Part shown: positions 47,476-55,353 of the stretch, one piece after another
How the letters are laid out: each line of letters begins with the position of its first letter
How positions within the stretch are numbered: position 1 is the first letter of the stretch
IMG/VR virus record: IMGVR_UViG_3300034691_000037
Coordinates: 1-64,000 of that record
Source: a virus
DNA: 64,000 bases
Strand: one strand, 5' to 3'
Program-made: the position numbers and the translations under genes
The notes under the pieces: model-generated
The model's input: only the letters and a program-made list of their open reading frames with translations
Told to the model about the DNA's origin: nothing
Databases searched by the model: none

Positions 47476-47845
47476 GCGGCGTTCGAGGTGTCGAAACTTT
47501 ACTTCCAAGGTCAAGTCCCTTCTTACGGCGGTTGGTATTAGACATGCGTGCATGAGGCATGTAACCGGCTACTTGAAAATATTTGTTCTTCAAATAACCC
47601 AAGGGTTTTAGTCCCTCGCTGGCCATGATCAGAGTACCGGCTTTTGTATTAAGCGTGCCCATCAGAGTACCAGCCGCAAACTTGTTATCGACAGTAACGA
47701 GCAGAAGTTTCTCAGACCCTTCGCCAGTGGTCGTTGTTTTGATACCGCTGTTAATGATTCGAATACTGCGGGCGATCTTTTTACCGCCTTTCAGCTGCTT
47801 GTAGCGAACGAAGACAATTGATTCAATGGAAACTGCAGTATCCAT
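47444..47845 (-). CDS. Hypothetical protein
   Basis: The 133-residue basic protein MDTAVSIESIVFVRY... has a beta-rich core and a Lys/Arg/Ser-rich tail (NTNRRKKGLDLGSKVSTP). Its end is overlapped by the next gene. It may bind nucleic acid. Not recognised. Confidence 0.72.
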   Translation of the reverse strand: MDTAVSIESIVFVRYKQLKGGKKIARSIRIINSGIKTTTTGEGSEKLLLVTVDNKFAAGTLMGTLNTKAGTLIMASEGLKPLGYLKNKYFQVAGYMPHARMSNTNRRKKGLDLGSKVSTPRTPHVSGGKRSKF

Positions 47846-47847
47846 GA

Positions 47848-48270
47848 CTATTCCTCAATCATTTCAGGGTCTAGGCAATGCAGCGTACCGCGACCAATGT
47901 GGTCCAGGCAATGCGTCTCGATGGTTACGAAATAGCAGGACTCCTGTCCGATCTTGATCTTACCTGTGGCCTTGTTACGAGACATCTTGACGGCAGCATT
48001 AATGCTTGCTGTCATTGAACCTTCGAAGTGCTCGGGCTTTTCGCACTCTACATCGATGAAGATCTGCTTGACGCCCTCTTCCTGAACAATGCCATAGTTC
48101 AGGATCGTGCCGACACGTTTAGGATGGGTTTCCATCGAGTGTTCTTGTTCAGCAATGAACGCATAGATACCCACCCAGCCTGTAGCGCGAAGCTTTGACA
48201 CAATCTCTTCAACCGGACGGGCTGTGGGAACATCGCCTTTGATGTGAGGACTGAGTAGAAAACGCTTCAT
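47848..48270 (-). CDS. Hypothetical protein
   Basis: The 140-residue soluble protein MKRFLLSPHIKGDVPT... has GAGGAA upstream of its ATG and a beta-rich middle. Not recognised. Confidence 0.74.
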   Translation of the reverse strand: MKRFLLSPHIKGDVPTARPVEEIVSKLRATGWVGIYAFIAEQEHSMETHPKRVGTILNYGIVQEEGVKQIFIDVECEKPEHFEGSMTASINAAVKMSRNKATGKIKIGQESCYFVTIETHCLDHIGRGTLHCLDPEMIEE

Positions 48271-48281
48271 GAAGATTTCCT

Positions 48282-48653
48282 CTATCGTTTAAGAATAAGT
48301 TTCAGACCCAAGTCGGTAACAAACCCGATATTGTCATGAACGATAGGAAGATCCTTTTCGTAGAACAGAACCCCTCCGCAGTTGGCCTCAAGCAGACGGT
48401 GGAAATCGGTTGTCTTTTCCCACTTATCTTTAATCTGCTCATTGATATCGGTATCTACACCGTGACCCCAAACGGTTCCTTGAGCGTTCCGGCCATTTCG
48501 AGCCCTGAGGTTACTAAGGATATACTCTGGGATGGTATTCCCGCCTGGTACGCGAGAACACTGCATTGACCGACCGTTTATGTACTTCTCGACCGACTCC
48601 ATGTTGCTTTCGCAATCGCCCTGAGTGGTCCACCAGATATAAAGCTTGGGCAT
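48282..48653 (-). CDS. Hypothetical protein
   Basis: The 123-residue protein MPKLYIWWTTQGDCES... is soluble and contains a Gly/Asn-rich middle (RARNGRNAQGTVWGHG). AAGGA precedes the ATG. Not recognised. Confidence 0.74.
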   Translation of the reverse strand: MPKLYIWWTTQGDCESNMESVEKYINGRSMQCSRVPGGNTIPEYILSNLRARNGRNAQGTVWGHGVDTDINEQIKDKWEKTTDFHRLLEANCGGVLFYEKDLPIVHDNIGFVTDLGLKLILKR

Positions 48654-48673
48654 ACATCTTTCCTTAATAGGGG

Positions 48674-48689
48674 GCCTCGTCCTTGAGGC
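48674..48689 (-). terminator. Weak intergenic hairpin
   Basis: A 5-bp stem gcctc/gaggc with a 6-nt loop lies just after the thymidylate synthase stop; it may be a weak terminator. Confidence 0.35.
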
Positions 48690-48697
48690 ACTGATCG

Positions 48698-50920
48698 TTA
48701 ACGGGCGATTGGCATCACCTTTGTGTTCGGTACAGGATCATAACCCGTAATAGCAAAGTCATCGATCGTGAAGTCATCGATGCTGGACACTTTGCGGGTA
48801 ATGTGCAGTTGTGGATTATCATTTTGATAGTCGGTGTAGATAACCTCGTCGACCAGGGCGGTTTGTGAATTGTAGATGTGGGAGTCGACCCCCATGATGA
48901 ACATCTCACGGGCCTCCATACCGACCACTTCAGCCACCATGCGGGTCAGCACAGCGTACTGAGGCGTGTTGAAAACGCCGCCAGCTGGCACATCCCAGCT
49001 GCGTAGTACCACAGCAATGCTGAGCCAACGTGTAGGAACGCCTTTGATGACAGCAAACTCTTGAGCCCACTTCAGGTAAAGCGCATCATTAGAGTCTTCC
49101 TCGGACGTCGCTAAAGCGACGTCTTTGAAGTGCCCGATGTACTCGCCAGTCAGATCGAGCTTGGCAAAGTCTTCCTCAAAGTCGCGAAGGTCTTTCTCGT
49201 GGCTGATGAACTGGAAGTACAGGTGGCACGGCTCAAGTGCTGCTTGCCAGTTTGTGCCTGGGTTGCAGGAGGTCACGTAGATCCGCCGGCTATCAGGATC
49301 TTTCTTAAGCATGTCGATAGCGTTCTGCAGCTGATCGATTTCTCGATGTACTACAATGGAGCCACAGTGAGCATTCACCATGTACTCGTTGTCAGGACTA
49401 CCTGGAGATACATCAGTTACGTGAACGTAACCCTGCTTTTCAAACTGCGGCCATTCGTCCCGATGAATCAGTTGCGTATCTTGGTAACGTCGCCATTGCG
49501 GGCCGTAAGCACCCTTACCAATATCTGCGTCAATCAACTTGTACTGACTGATACCCAGCTCTGTCAGCGTGATACCCAGGCAGGCTGCTACGATGCTGCG
49601 GATATCGACCTTCTGGAACTTATCGTCTTTGAAGATCTCAATCTTGACAAGTTCCCCCGCTTCCAGGATAGACTTACCTGTAGCGTTCTCCGCAAGGTTT
49701 TCCCACGGTTCATCGATCACTGCGTTGATCTTGTCCCACTTTTCTTTGTCGTTCTTGGAGACACGGTTCAGACGAGTCTGGAGAGATACGGGCTTCACCG
49801 CAGGGTGTGTGATTTCAGAAGGAACGTTGTGCTTTGTCAGCCAGTCACTGATCTGGTCAACTTCGGATTGGAACAAGTCCCAAGGTCCGGTAATTGACGG
49901 ACAGAGTTCCACGTTCAACTCAGCATAAGTGTTACTGGCCGTATCGCGAACCAAACCTTCTTTAAAATCGCAGAACTCGTACAGCTTCCGTTCCAGACCT
50001 TGTGCATGGGCCTTTTTGATACGGTCAAGGAAGCCGATAATCGTTGGTTTCGGCACTTCAGTTGTAGGTATGCCGATAGTGGTTAGTACTTTACCGATAC
50101 CTACTTCTTTAGTACCAGAAATAGCTACGGTTTCAATCTGGCCGTTTTGAACAACTTTGATTAACGTAGGTTCATCACCTGTGTTAACTTTGTTGTACAA
50201 GACCGAAAACGCAATCCCGTTAACTAAACCCCAATGTTCAACATTGTCTTTAGGGATAAGGTCCAAACGTTCTTGTAAGGTGAGGGTTCTTCCGCCGGCC
50301 TTTTGGTTGATATAGCCACAGCCCAGATCTTTGATAATCCAGCAACCAAGCAGCAGTGCTTGGAAGCGAGTCATGGTGACCTTCAATGAGCCGTTCTTTA
50401 CATTGATGTTGACATCCTGAGGGTCAACCGGATAGTCTTTACCGGAGAACTCTAAATCAATGATCGGTTGCCATTCGCACTTTGGAATCCCCGAAAGGAT
50501 AAGGGCGCTTTGCAGCTCATCGAAAGAAGGCCTGGCCGGAATGGATTGAAACAGCGTTGTGAACGGCAAGACACCATGGGCATCGACGTACATGTCGGCC
50601 AGTTCATCGATGTTGTACGGTACAGGTTCTTCGTACTTGTCAGTGCCCGGAATGAACCAGCTGTCCCAGATGCCGACGTTGTTATCTTTCAGGTACTTGA
50701 TGCTGGAACTGCCCGACACGAACCAGAGCATCTCGTGGATGAACTTCTCTGGGCGGATAACGCGCAGCGATGTGATCGGCAGACGGTTATTGCGCAGGTC
50801 ATGACGCATCCAACCCGCCAGCGCTGAGAGGGTACCCACGCCGGTACGATCGCCTTTGTCCAGGCCGTGTTGGTTAATGAAGCGATAAATGTCTTTGTAC
50901 TGACTATCAATTGCTCGCAT
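48698..50920 (-). CDS. thyA: Thymidylate synthase with large insertion
   Basis: The 740-residue protein makes dTMP from dUMP and methylene-tetrahydrofolate. Residues 1-90 are the ThyA N-terminus (GDRTGVGTLSALAGWMRHDL, then HEMLWFVSGSSSIKYLKDNN). Residues about 464-740 are the rest: GAYGPQWRR, DPDSRRIYVTSCNPG, LEPCHLYFQF (catalytic Cys near 565), LRSWDVPAGGVFN and GVDSHIYNSQ. Between them lie about 370 extra residues absent from usual ThyA (260-320 residues). The insertion holds two related copies of a motif (TLQERL...K...EHW and SLQTRL...K..KEKW). No intein ends are visible. AAGGAA precedes the ATG. Confidence 0.9.
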   Translation of the reverse strand: MRAIDSQYKDIYRFINQHGLDKGDRTGVGTLSALAGWMRHDLRNNRLPITSLRVIRPEKFIHEMLWFVSGSSSIKYLKDNNVGIWDSWFIPGTDKYEEPVPYNIDELADMYVDAHGVLPFTTLFQSIPARPSFDELQSALILSGIPKCEWQPIIDLEFSGKDYPVDPQDVNINVKNGSLKVTMTRFQALLLGCWIIKDLGCGYINQKAGGRTLTLQERLDLIPKDNVEHWGLVNGIAFSVLYNKVNTGDEPTLIKVVQNGQIETVAISGTKEVGIGKVLTTIGIPTTEVPKPTIIGFLDRIKKAHAQGLERKLYEFCDFKEGLVRDTASNTYAELNVELCPSITGPWDLFQSEVDQISDWLTKHNVPSEITHPAVKPVSLQTRLNRVSKNDKEKWDKINAVIDEPWENLAENATGKSILEAGELVKIEIFKDDKFQKVDIRSIVAACLGITLTELGISQYKLIDADIGKGAYGPQWRRYQDTQLIHRDEWPQFEKQGYVHVTDVSPGSPDNEYMVNAHCGSIVVHREIDQLQNAIDMLKKDPDSRRIYVTSCNPGTNWQAALEPCHLYFQFISHEKDLRDFEEDFAKLDLTGEYIGHFKDVALATSEEDSNDALYLKWAQEFAVIKGVPTRWLSIAVVLRSWDVPAGGVFNTPQYAVLTRMVAEVVGMEAREMFIMGVDSHIYNSQTALVDEVIYTDYQNDNPQLHITRKVSSIDDFTIDDFAITGYDPVPNTKVMPIAR

Positions 50921-51152
50921 TTCTACGTTCCTTAAATTTGCGCCAAGGGGCTGCGTTGAAGAGTCGGCGTACGCCGTATGTCCGAACCATGCCAACGGCG
51001 GCAAAGATCACTACCATGGAAAGGTTATCGTGAAACTGGACGTTTATGCCGTACCAAGGAAATATCACGAGTTGTGTAAGGACGCCTACAGCAAGACCAA
51101 TCACGGTACCGGCTACCGTTTCTATTAATGACGCAACTTTAGTCTGTTGCAT
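50907..51152 (-). CDS. Small membrane protein, DUF7220-like
   Basis: The 81-residue protein MQQTKVASLIETVAGTVIG... has two membrane helices (about 7-30 and 44-62) and a basic end VRRLFNAAPWRKFKERR. The order (K..SL.E...T.IG, then R.YGVRRLF) fits a family of small phage and gene-transfer-agent membrane proteins annotated DUF7220. AGAGGA precedes the ATG. Role unknown. Confidence 0.7.
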   Translation of the reverse strand: MQQTKVASLIETVAGTVIGLAVGVLTQLVIFPWYGINVQFHDNLSMVVIFAAVGMVRTYGVRRLFNAAPWRKFKERRNASN

Positions 51153-51170
51153 ATCTATCCTCTAAAGGGC

Positions 51171-51195
51171 AAAAAGCACGAGCCGAAGCCCGTGC
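51171..51195 (-). terminator. Intrinsic terminator (UUCG)
   Basis: On the minus strand GCACGGGC-UUCG-GCTCGTGC (8 bp with one G-U pair) followed by TTTTT; one of the clearest in the window. Confidence 0.82.
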
Positions 51196-51202
51196 CTTAT
51201 TG

Positions 51203-51892
51203 TTAAACCTGGGCGGAGATAGCACCGCTACGAAGGTCAGCCGTTGTCAACCCGGCGAGGATGATAGCCGACCAGCTTTCGAAGTTATAACCGGTGTCGG
51301 AGATGGCATCGACATCAACCCAATGAGGATTGAGGATTTGATTTTCGTTCGATGTGGCTGTGCACTCGGCACTAACGAACAAGATGCCGAACAGGCCGAG
51401 ATGGTAACGACCTACATCGTTACTTGGATCATAAATCAACCCAAGGAAGCGAAGCTGTGAAGGGGTTTCAGAAAGAGTTACTTCTTCACTGTTCTCGCGT
51501 TTCGCGCCAGCAACGGCGGTCGCGTATAAGTTCAATGAGTCATTGCTGTTGTAAACCACATCAGCGCGATCTGGATGACCGCCGATGCCGATGGAATGGT
51601 TTTCGGACAGGCGGGACTCTCCATTACCCTTTTTAGGTCGCTGATAAACGAGGAACTCAAACCGCTTGGCTTCGCCGCCGATGTGCGTTACGCGAACAAC
51701 CGCGTTGTAGTTGATTGGATGCAACTTGGTACGGTCGTTTTCCAGCAACTCACGCTCCTGGACCGAACCGAACCGAGATACGTCTTTAAGAAACTGACGC
51801 ACATCCATTTCGATCAGACCTTCGGCGTTAGCAGGCAGTCGATAGAACACTTCGGCTTTGTCGATTGCGATTGTAACTTCAGGCTTTGCCAT
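51203..51892 (-). CDS. Predicted MutT/Nudix-like phosphoesterase
   Basis: The 229-residue protein contains FLVYQRPKKGNGESRLSE followed by NHSIGIGGHPDRAD, then a helix with E, and VGRYHLGLFGILFVS. This order resembles the predicted MutT-type phosphoesterases of COG4112 (VYxR..., ESRL, SIGIGGH). A full Nudix box is not visible, so activity is uncertain. GGAG precedes the ATG. It lies between thyA and dTMP kinase genes. Confidence 0.65.
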   Translation of the reverse strand: MAKPEVTIAIDKAEVFYRLPANAEGLIEMDVRQFLKDVSRFGSVQERELLENDRTKLHPINYNAVVRVTHIGGEAKRFEFLVYQRPKKGNGESRLSENHSIGIGGHPDRADVVYNSNDSLNLYATAVAGAKRENSEEVTLSETPSQLRFLGLIYDPSNDVGRYHLGLFGILFVSAECTATSNENQILNPHWVDVDAISDTGYNFESWSAIILAGLTTADLRSGAISAQV

Positions 51893-51926
51893 TAAAGGAC
51901 TCCGGGATGTTTATTAAGTAAGTTGA

Positions 51927-52595
51927 TTAATTGAGAACCAGTGGTTTGATCAAAGGCCCGTGTTTACGATCCCACGCTCTTGCCACTTCTTCACAGATCT
52001 TTTCATTGATGACGTCGATTGACTGATCGGCATCGATGATGACGTAAGTGGTCGGAGAGTTAGGTTGATGTGCCAGTTTCACGAAGTGTTGCTGAGCGGC
52101 AATGTAGTAATCACGCCCCTTTCCTTCCATCCGGCAGCTTTCACCACGTTCACCAGCCCGAGCAAACGCCTTATCGATGTCCATTACAAACACAAACGTC
52201 AAATCAGGTTCGGTATCACCAACCACGGTTTTACGAAGTGTTTGAAGAAACGCCTGATCCAATTTACCGCCGGCCATCTGGTAAGCTTCTGTGGAGTCAG
52301 CGAAACGGTCACAGAGAACAATCTTATTCTCAGCCAAATGGGGACGGATAACGTTTGTCAGATGAAGTTCACGGGCCGTGTAAAACAACATAGCTTCAGC
52401 CACCGTGGAGATGGTTTCATCTTTGTGGTACTTTATAATGTCACGCAACTGCATTGCCAGCTGAGTACCACCTGGTTCAAAGGTACGAGTAACTTCAAGA
52501 GTTCCCTTCTCGTAGCGATCGGCGGTCATCTCCCGCTGAGTAGTCTTGCCGGTGCCGTCAATACCCTCGAATGCTACAAACAGACCTTTATGCAT
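51927..52595 (-). CDS. tmk: dTMP kinase
   Basis: The 222-residue protein phosphorylates dTMP to dTDP. Seen are the P-loop FEGIDGTGKTTQ (9-20), FEPGGTQLA near 40, DRFADSTEAYQ near 96 (the DR(Y/F) motif contacting the phosphates) and an Arg-containing lid with GERGESCRMEGKGRDYY. All are standard for thymidylate kinases. GGGG precedes the ATG. It complements dcd and thyA, giving a complete dCTP-to-dTDP route. Confidence 0.92.
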   Translation of the reverse strand: MHKGLFVAFEGIDGTGKTTQREMTADRYEKGTLEVTRTFEPGGTQLAMQLRDIIKYHKDETISTVAEAMLFYTARELHLTNVIRPHLAENKIVLCDRFADSTEAYQMAGGKLDQAFLQTLRKTVVGDTEPDLTFVFVMDIDKAFARAGERGESCRMEGKGRDYYIAAQQHFVKLAHQPNSPTTYVIIDADQSIDVINEKICEEVARAWDRKHGPLIKPLVLN

Positions 52596-52656
52596 GCTAC
52601 GTACCCCTGCCGATAGATTTTGTTATACGATCGGCAGCGTTATTAACAAGTTACCA

Positions 52657-53064
52657 TTACGTGCAAACGAAAGGCTGGAGATGGCTAATTGGGGCGCTGG
52701 GTTTATTGCCATCGAGCAGATCCAAGTCTACCCAAATGGTACCATCATCAGCCTGATCGAAGTCAAGGATAACACCCACCTTCTTAATATCGAGACGGTA
52801 GCAGACCAGCATGCCAGTGCGTGGCGTCCAGGCGTCGACCACCGGCATTGACTGACCGGACTCTACGTCAATATTGATCGCTGGGTTGTTTTTCTTTTGA
52901 TCTTCCATGATGCTTGCTTCAAGCCGCGCAATCATTTCAGAGTTCATGCTACGGTGACTCCCGCGCGCGCATTCAGCAAGTACCTCACGCATACCGTCTG
53001 GCAGACGCAATACAAACTTATCAGCGGTGCGGGAAGAATAGATAACTTTATGATTCGGACGCAT
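52657..53064 (-). CDS. Arc-type ribbon-helix-helix regulator
   Basis: The 135-residue protein starts [29 protein letters not shown]; residues 14-52 fit an Arc/MetJ ribbon-helix-helix domain (strand DKFVLRLP, helix, [14 protein letters not shown]). It should bind DNA as a dimer. An extra C-terminal domain of about 75 residues ([21 protein letters not shown]) has a small beta-barrel look. The ATG at 53064 has AAGGAA. Its own promoter motif at 53102-53116 suggests a regulator, possibly of early transcription. Confidence 0.8.
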   Translation of the reverse strand: MRPNHKVIYSSRTADKFVLRLPDGMREVLAECARGSHRSMNSEMIARLEASIMEDQKKNNPAINIDVESGQSMPVVDAWTPRTGMLVCYRLDIKKVGVILDFDQADDGTIWVDLDLLDGNKPSAPISHLQPFVCT

Positions 53065-53101
53065 TGTAGAGTTCCTTGTGATGTGATATAAGTCAGTTGG
53101 A

Positions 53102-53116
53102 TAATGTATTACTGTA
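53102..53116 (-). promoter_or_regulatory. Predicted early promoter motif
   Basis: Read leftward TACAGTAATACATTATCC, the best match to the window's consensus, about 38 bp before the Arc-like gene and 14 bp after the long hairpin. Confidence 0.7.
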
Positions 53117-53129
53117 CAACACTTGACAG

Positions 53130-53164
53130 CATAGAGCCAGCTCCATTGCGGAGCTGGCTCTATG
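53130..53164 (-). terminator. Long CATA/TATG hairpin
   Basis: A 15-bp perfect stem catagagccagctcc/ggagctggctctatg with a 5-nt loop, immediately after the stop of the ParB-like gene and before the promoter motif. No T run. Confidence 0.68.
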
Positions 53165-53167
53165 TGT

Positions 53168-53443
53168 TTATTTGACTTCAGGCAGCTGCGAGACCATCGC
53201 TTTAGACACAACGACAGCAGGTATAGTTTTATCCCCAGCTTGAATTGCCTTCACAACTCTGTGAAACCCGTCCATTGTGACAAACTTACCCGGCTCGTAT
53301 TCTGTAACAACAACCGGGATAGATTTATCGGAGCGATCCACGCGCGCCTGGTCTATCTTTTCATCCTTTAACATCCACTTGAGTTTTGATAATTCAAATG
53401 GGTGCGATTTAGCTCTAGCTGTCATGTACAAAAGGTCGTCCAC
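53168..53443 (-). CDS. ParB/sulfiredoxin-like small protein
   Basis: The 91-residue protein has [14 protein letters not shown], then IPVVVTEY...[28 protein letters not shown]. The strand, DG(F/H)HR loop and following helix match the ParB/Srx N-terminal fold, where the loop binds nucleotide. Only the core is present. The start is GTG at 53443 with AAAGG upstream; an ATG six codons in is possible. It may be a nuclease- or CTPase-like regulator or nucleotide-binding protein. Confidence 0.68.
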   Translation of the reverse strand: MDDLLYMTARAKSHPFELSKLKWMLKDEKIDQARVDRSDKSIPVVVTEYEPGKFVTMDGFHRVVKAIQAGDKTIPAVVVSKAMVSQLPEVK

Positions 53444-53491
53444 TCTATAGACCTTTCCCTGATGCCTGAACGTACTATCACTTCCTTCTTT

Positions 53492-53527
53492 GTAGGGTCC
53501 TTTACTTTCCTTAGCGTAGGACCCTAC
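53492..53527 (-). terminator. Inverted repeat over the stop codon
   Basis: A 9-bp stem gtagggtcc/ggaccctac with an 18-nt loop; the stop codon of the 331-residue gene lies inside the stem. It may be a terminator or an RNA-stability element. Confidence 0.5.
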
Positions 53528-54519
53528 ATCTTTACCGATTTGTTAATCAGTTCTTCGCAACCATTACGGATCTTGGCTACGATGCCATTGAGCTCATCTT
53601 CGTATTCGTATTCGTAGAAGTCGCCGGCGCATGGGAAGAGGTTCAGCATATCTCCCCAGATGTGATCATCATCCGGGTACTTGTTCGACCACCATTTGGT
53701 TTCATCCGTGTCGTCTAACGTCCACAACAAATCGTTATCTTCATCATCTGTAAAAGTATCGCTATCCACGCGAAACAGATGAGGGAGTAATGAAAGGACT
53801 TTTTTAACTTGGCCTTTAGTAAGCGCATTCATGTAATGCGGGCTTTGACCTAAGCCATCGACTGCAAACTTATACCCATGTTCGAGTTTGGTCGTGCCGA
53901 TAGCCAAGATGAATTTAGGTGGTGAGATTGCATCCAGTTTACGCTTAGCCGTGGCTGTAGCTTTGACCGCATAGTCGAGCGCGGCCTTTGGCTCCAGTGT
54001 TTCGCATTTCTTGTAGATCGTGTGCATTTCACCCGCGTAACTCGCGCGTGCTTTAAAGAACTGTTGCGCGTAGTTGGTGATTTGTGAAACACCGTTTTCA
54101 AGATCGCTCAACCAAGTGCGTTCATTAAAATGACGCAGCAGCAAATGGTTGTTAATGTTCGGAGTATCGATCTTACCTTCCTTTAATACGATCTCATCCA
54201 GAAGGTGTGCATCCTTAAACAGCTTCTTGACGTAGTTGAGTTCGACTTGCTGTGGCGTGCCTTTGATTGACGCATCAGACCCAAAGAACTTACCGAAGAA
54301 AGAGCTCAGGCTTTCCATGGATTCAGTGTGTTCTTTCTTTTTCTTTTCAAATTTATCAGGCAGGTGGTAAAACCACTTCGGGTCTTCCTTCTTCTTTTTC
54401 TCGTCAGCTTCGTGCCATTCTTTAGCAACCTTCTGATCGATCCCCTTCTTCTTTGCAAAGTCCGCATTCATAGCGGCAAACATCATGAGCTTATATTGCT
54501 TAATGCTGGAACTGGGCAT
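53524..54519 (-). CDS. Putative virion protein with propeptide
   Basis: The 331-residue protein starts MPSSSIKQYKLMMFAAM; AAGGACAG precedes the ATG at 54519. The first about 65 residues are basic and helical (DFAKKKGIDQKVAKEWHEADEKKKK), ending at an S-M-E triplet at 67-69, the same S-x-E signature found in the inner-head proteins at 57-62 kb and the recognition site of phiKZ-type prohead protease. The rest is soluble. A virion protein cleaved after residue 69 is inferred. Confidence 0.6.
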   Translation of the reverse strand: MPSSSIKQYKLMMFAAMNADFAKKKGIDQKVAKEWHEADEKKKKEDPKWFYHLPDKFEKKKKEHTESMESLSSFFGKFFGSDASIKGTPQQVELNYVKKLFKDAHLLDEIVLKEGKIDTPNINNHLLLRHFNERTWLSDLENGVSQITNYAQQFFKARASYAGEMHTIYKKCETLEPKAALDYAVKATATAKRKLDAISPPKFILAIGTTKLEHGYKFAVDGLGQSPHYMNALTKGQVKKVLSLLPHLFRVDSDTFTDDEDNDLLWTLDDTDETKWWSNKYPDDDHIWGDMLNLFPCAGDFYEYEYEDELNGIVAKIRNGCEELINKSVKM

Positions 54520-54558
54520 ATCGCTGTCCTTAAACAAAAAAAAGAAGGGGAGATGTGT

Positions 54559-54576
54559 GGGGACCCGGAGGTCCCC
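54559..54576 (-). terminator. Intrinsic terminator
   Basis: A 7-bp stem ggggacc/ggtcccc with a 4-nt loop; on the minus strand a run of eight T follows about 15 nt later. Confidence 0.75.
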
Positions 54577-54586
54577 GTGCATCTTA

Positions 54587-54949
54587 TTACTTGGAAAAGT
54601 ATTGCATGGCTGTGAAGCCGAAGTATTTGTAGTTTTTGTACTCCGTACCGTTACCGAAATGCACAGCCAGTTGTACGACCCAGCTGATGACCCAGGTGAC
54701 GAAGAACAGAGCGGTGTAGCCAGGTACTGTGAAGATCCAGGCGAACAGGATCAGACTCAGAATGACGAACACATTCCAGAGCGCGGTTTCGCGGTTCAGG
54801 CCGCCGACAGTGAAAGTCAGGGAAGCGCAAACTTCCATGATGGCGTCGGTTGGCTTCATGCCTTTCTTAACGAAGTAGTACGCGCTGACGATGAACAGGG
54901 CGTACATGGCAAGGGACATTGCAACGAGGATGGTATCGAAAGTAGTCAT
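54587..54949 (-). CDS. Multi-TM membrane protein
   Basis: The 120-residue protein starts MTTFDTILVAMSLAMYAL; AGGAGG is upstream. About three to four membrane helices (5-25, 40-55, 57-76, 78-98). Codons are GC-rich. It ends just before a terminator. Function unknown; perhaps modifies the host inner membrane. Confidence 0.72.
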   Translation of the reverse strand: MTTFDTILVAMSLAMYALFIVSAYYFVKKGMKPTDAIMEVCASLTFTVGGLNRETALWNVFVILSLILFAWIFTVPGYTALFFVTWVISWVVQLAVHFGNGTEYKNYKYFGFTAMQYFSK

Positions 54950-55009
54950 TTGTGTGTCCTCCTGGGACATGTATACATTAGATCAAAAGGGTTGGGGTAT
55001 TGCGGGGTG

Positions 55010-55132
55010 TTACTTCGTCAGCTTCTCGATGCCTTTATTCACCAAGTCGCGTTCACGAACCTGATCGAGGATGATGAAGGTTACAACGAGCACGGTGACG
55101 GATACTGCGATACGGCCAATTACGTTCAACAT
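55010..55132 (-). CDS. Very small membrane protein
   Basis: A 40-residue frame MLNVIGRIAVSVTVLVVTFI... with one membrane helix (about 5-22) and a charged tail (DQVRERDLVNKGIEKLTK). TAGGAGC lies 6 nt upstream of the ATG. It is the first gene after the promoter motif at 55179-55193. Confidence 0.7.
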   Translation of the reverse strand: MLNVIGRIAVSVTVLVVTFIILDQVRERDLVNKGIEKLTK

Positions 55133-55178
55133 GGTAATGCTCCTAGGTAAACCAAAAGATGGATCACATCTACGTTCG

Positions 55179-55193
55179 TAATGTATCAGTGAA
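55179..55193 (-). promoter_or_regulatory. Predicted early promoter motif
   Basis: Read leftward TCACTGATACATTACGAACG, about 47 bp before the ATG at 55132. Confidence 0.62.
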
Positions 55194-55213
55194 ACTTATT
55201 TCAATCGTTTTTT

Positions 55214-55342
55214 TTACCGCTGAGCGAATGCTGCATGTGCAGCTTGTGCCTGACCTGCTTCGTCAAACACACCGCTGCCAATACCGACCGCGCCAACAAC
55301 GCCCATTACCAAACCGAATGCCAGCATTTTGAATTGTTTCAT
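55214..55342 (-). CDS. Very small secreted or membrane protein
   Basis: A 42-residue frame MKQFKMLAFGLVMGVVGAVG... with a signal-like hydrophobic stretch (5-22) and an Ala/Gln-rich tail (EAGQAQAAHAAFAQR). AAAGGAG precedes the ATG. The mature tail would be about 20 residues if cleaved. Confidence 0.7.
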   Translation of the reverse strand: MKQFKMLAFGLVMGVVGAVGIGSGVFDEAGQAQAAHAAFAQR

Positions 55343-55353
55343 GTGTATCTCCT

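Noticed and set aside
48950-50650. Intein in the thymidylate synthase
   Set aside because: The insertion does not begin with Cys or Ser at a plausible splice site and does not end in a His-Asn-Cys/Ser/Thr motif; an internal KHN is followed by Val. An ordinary domain insertion fits better.
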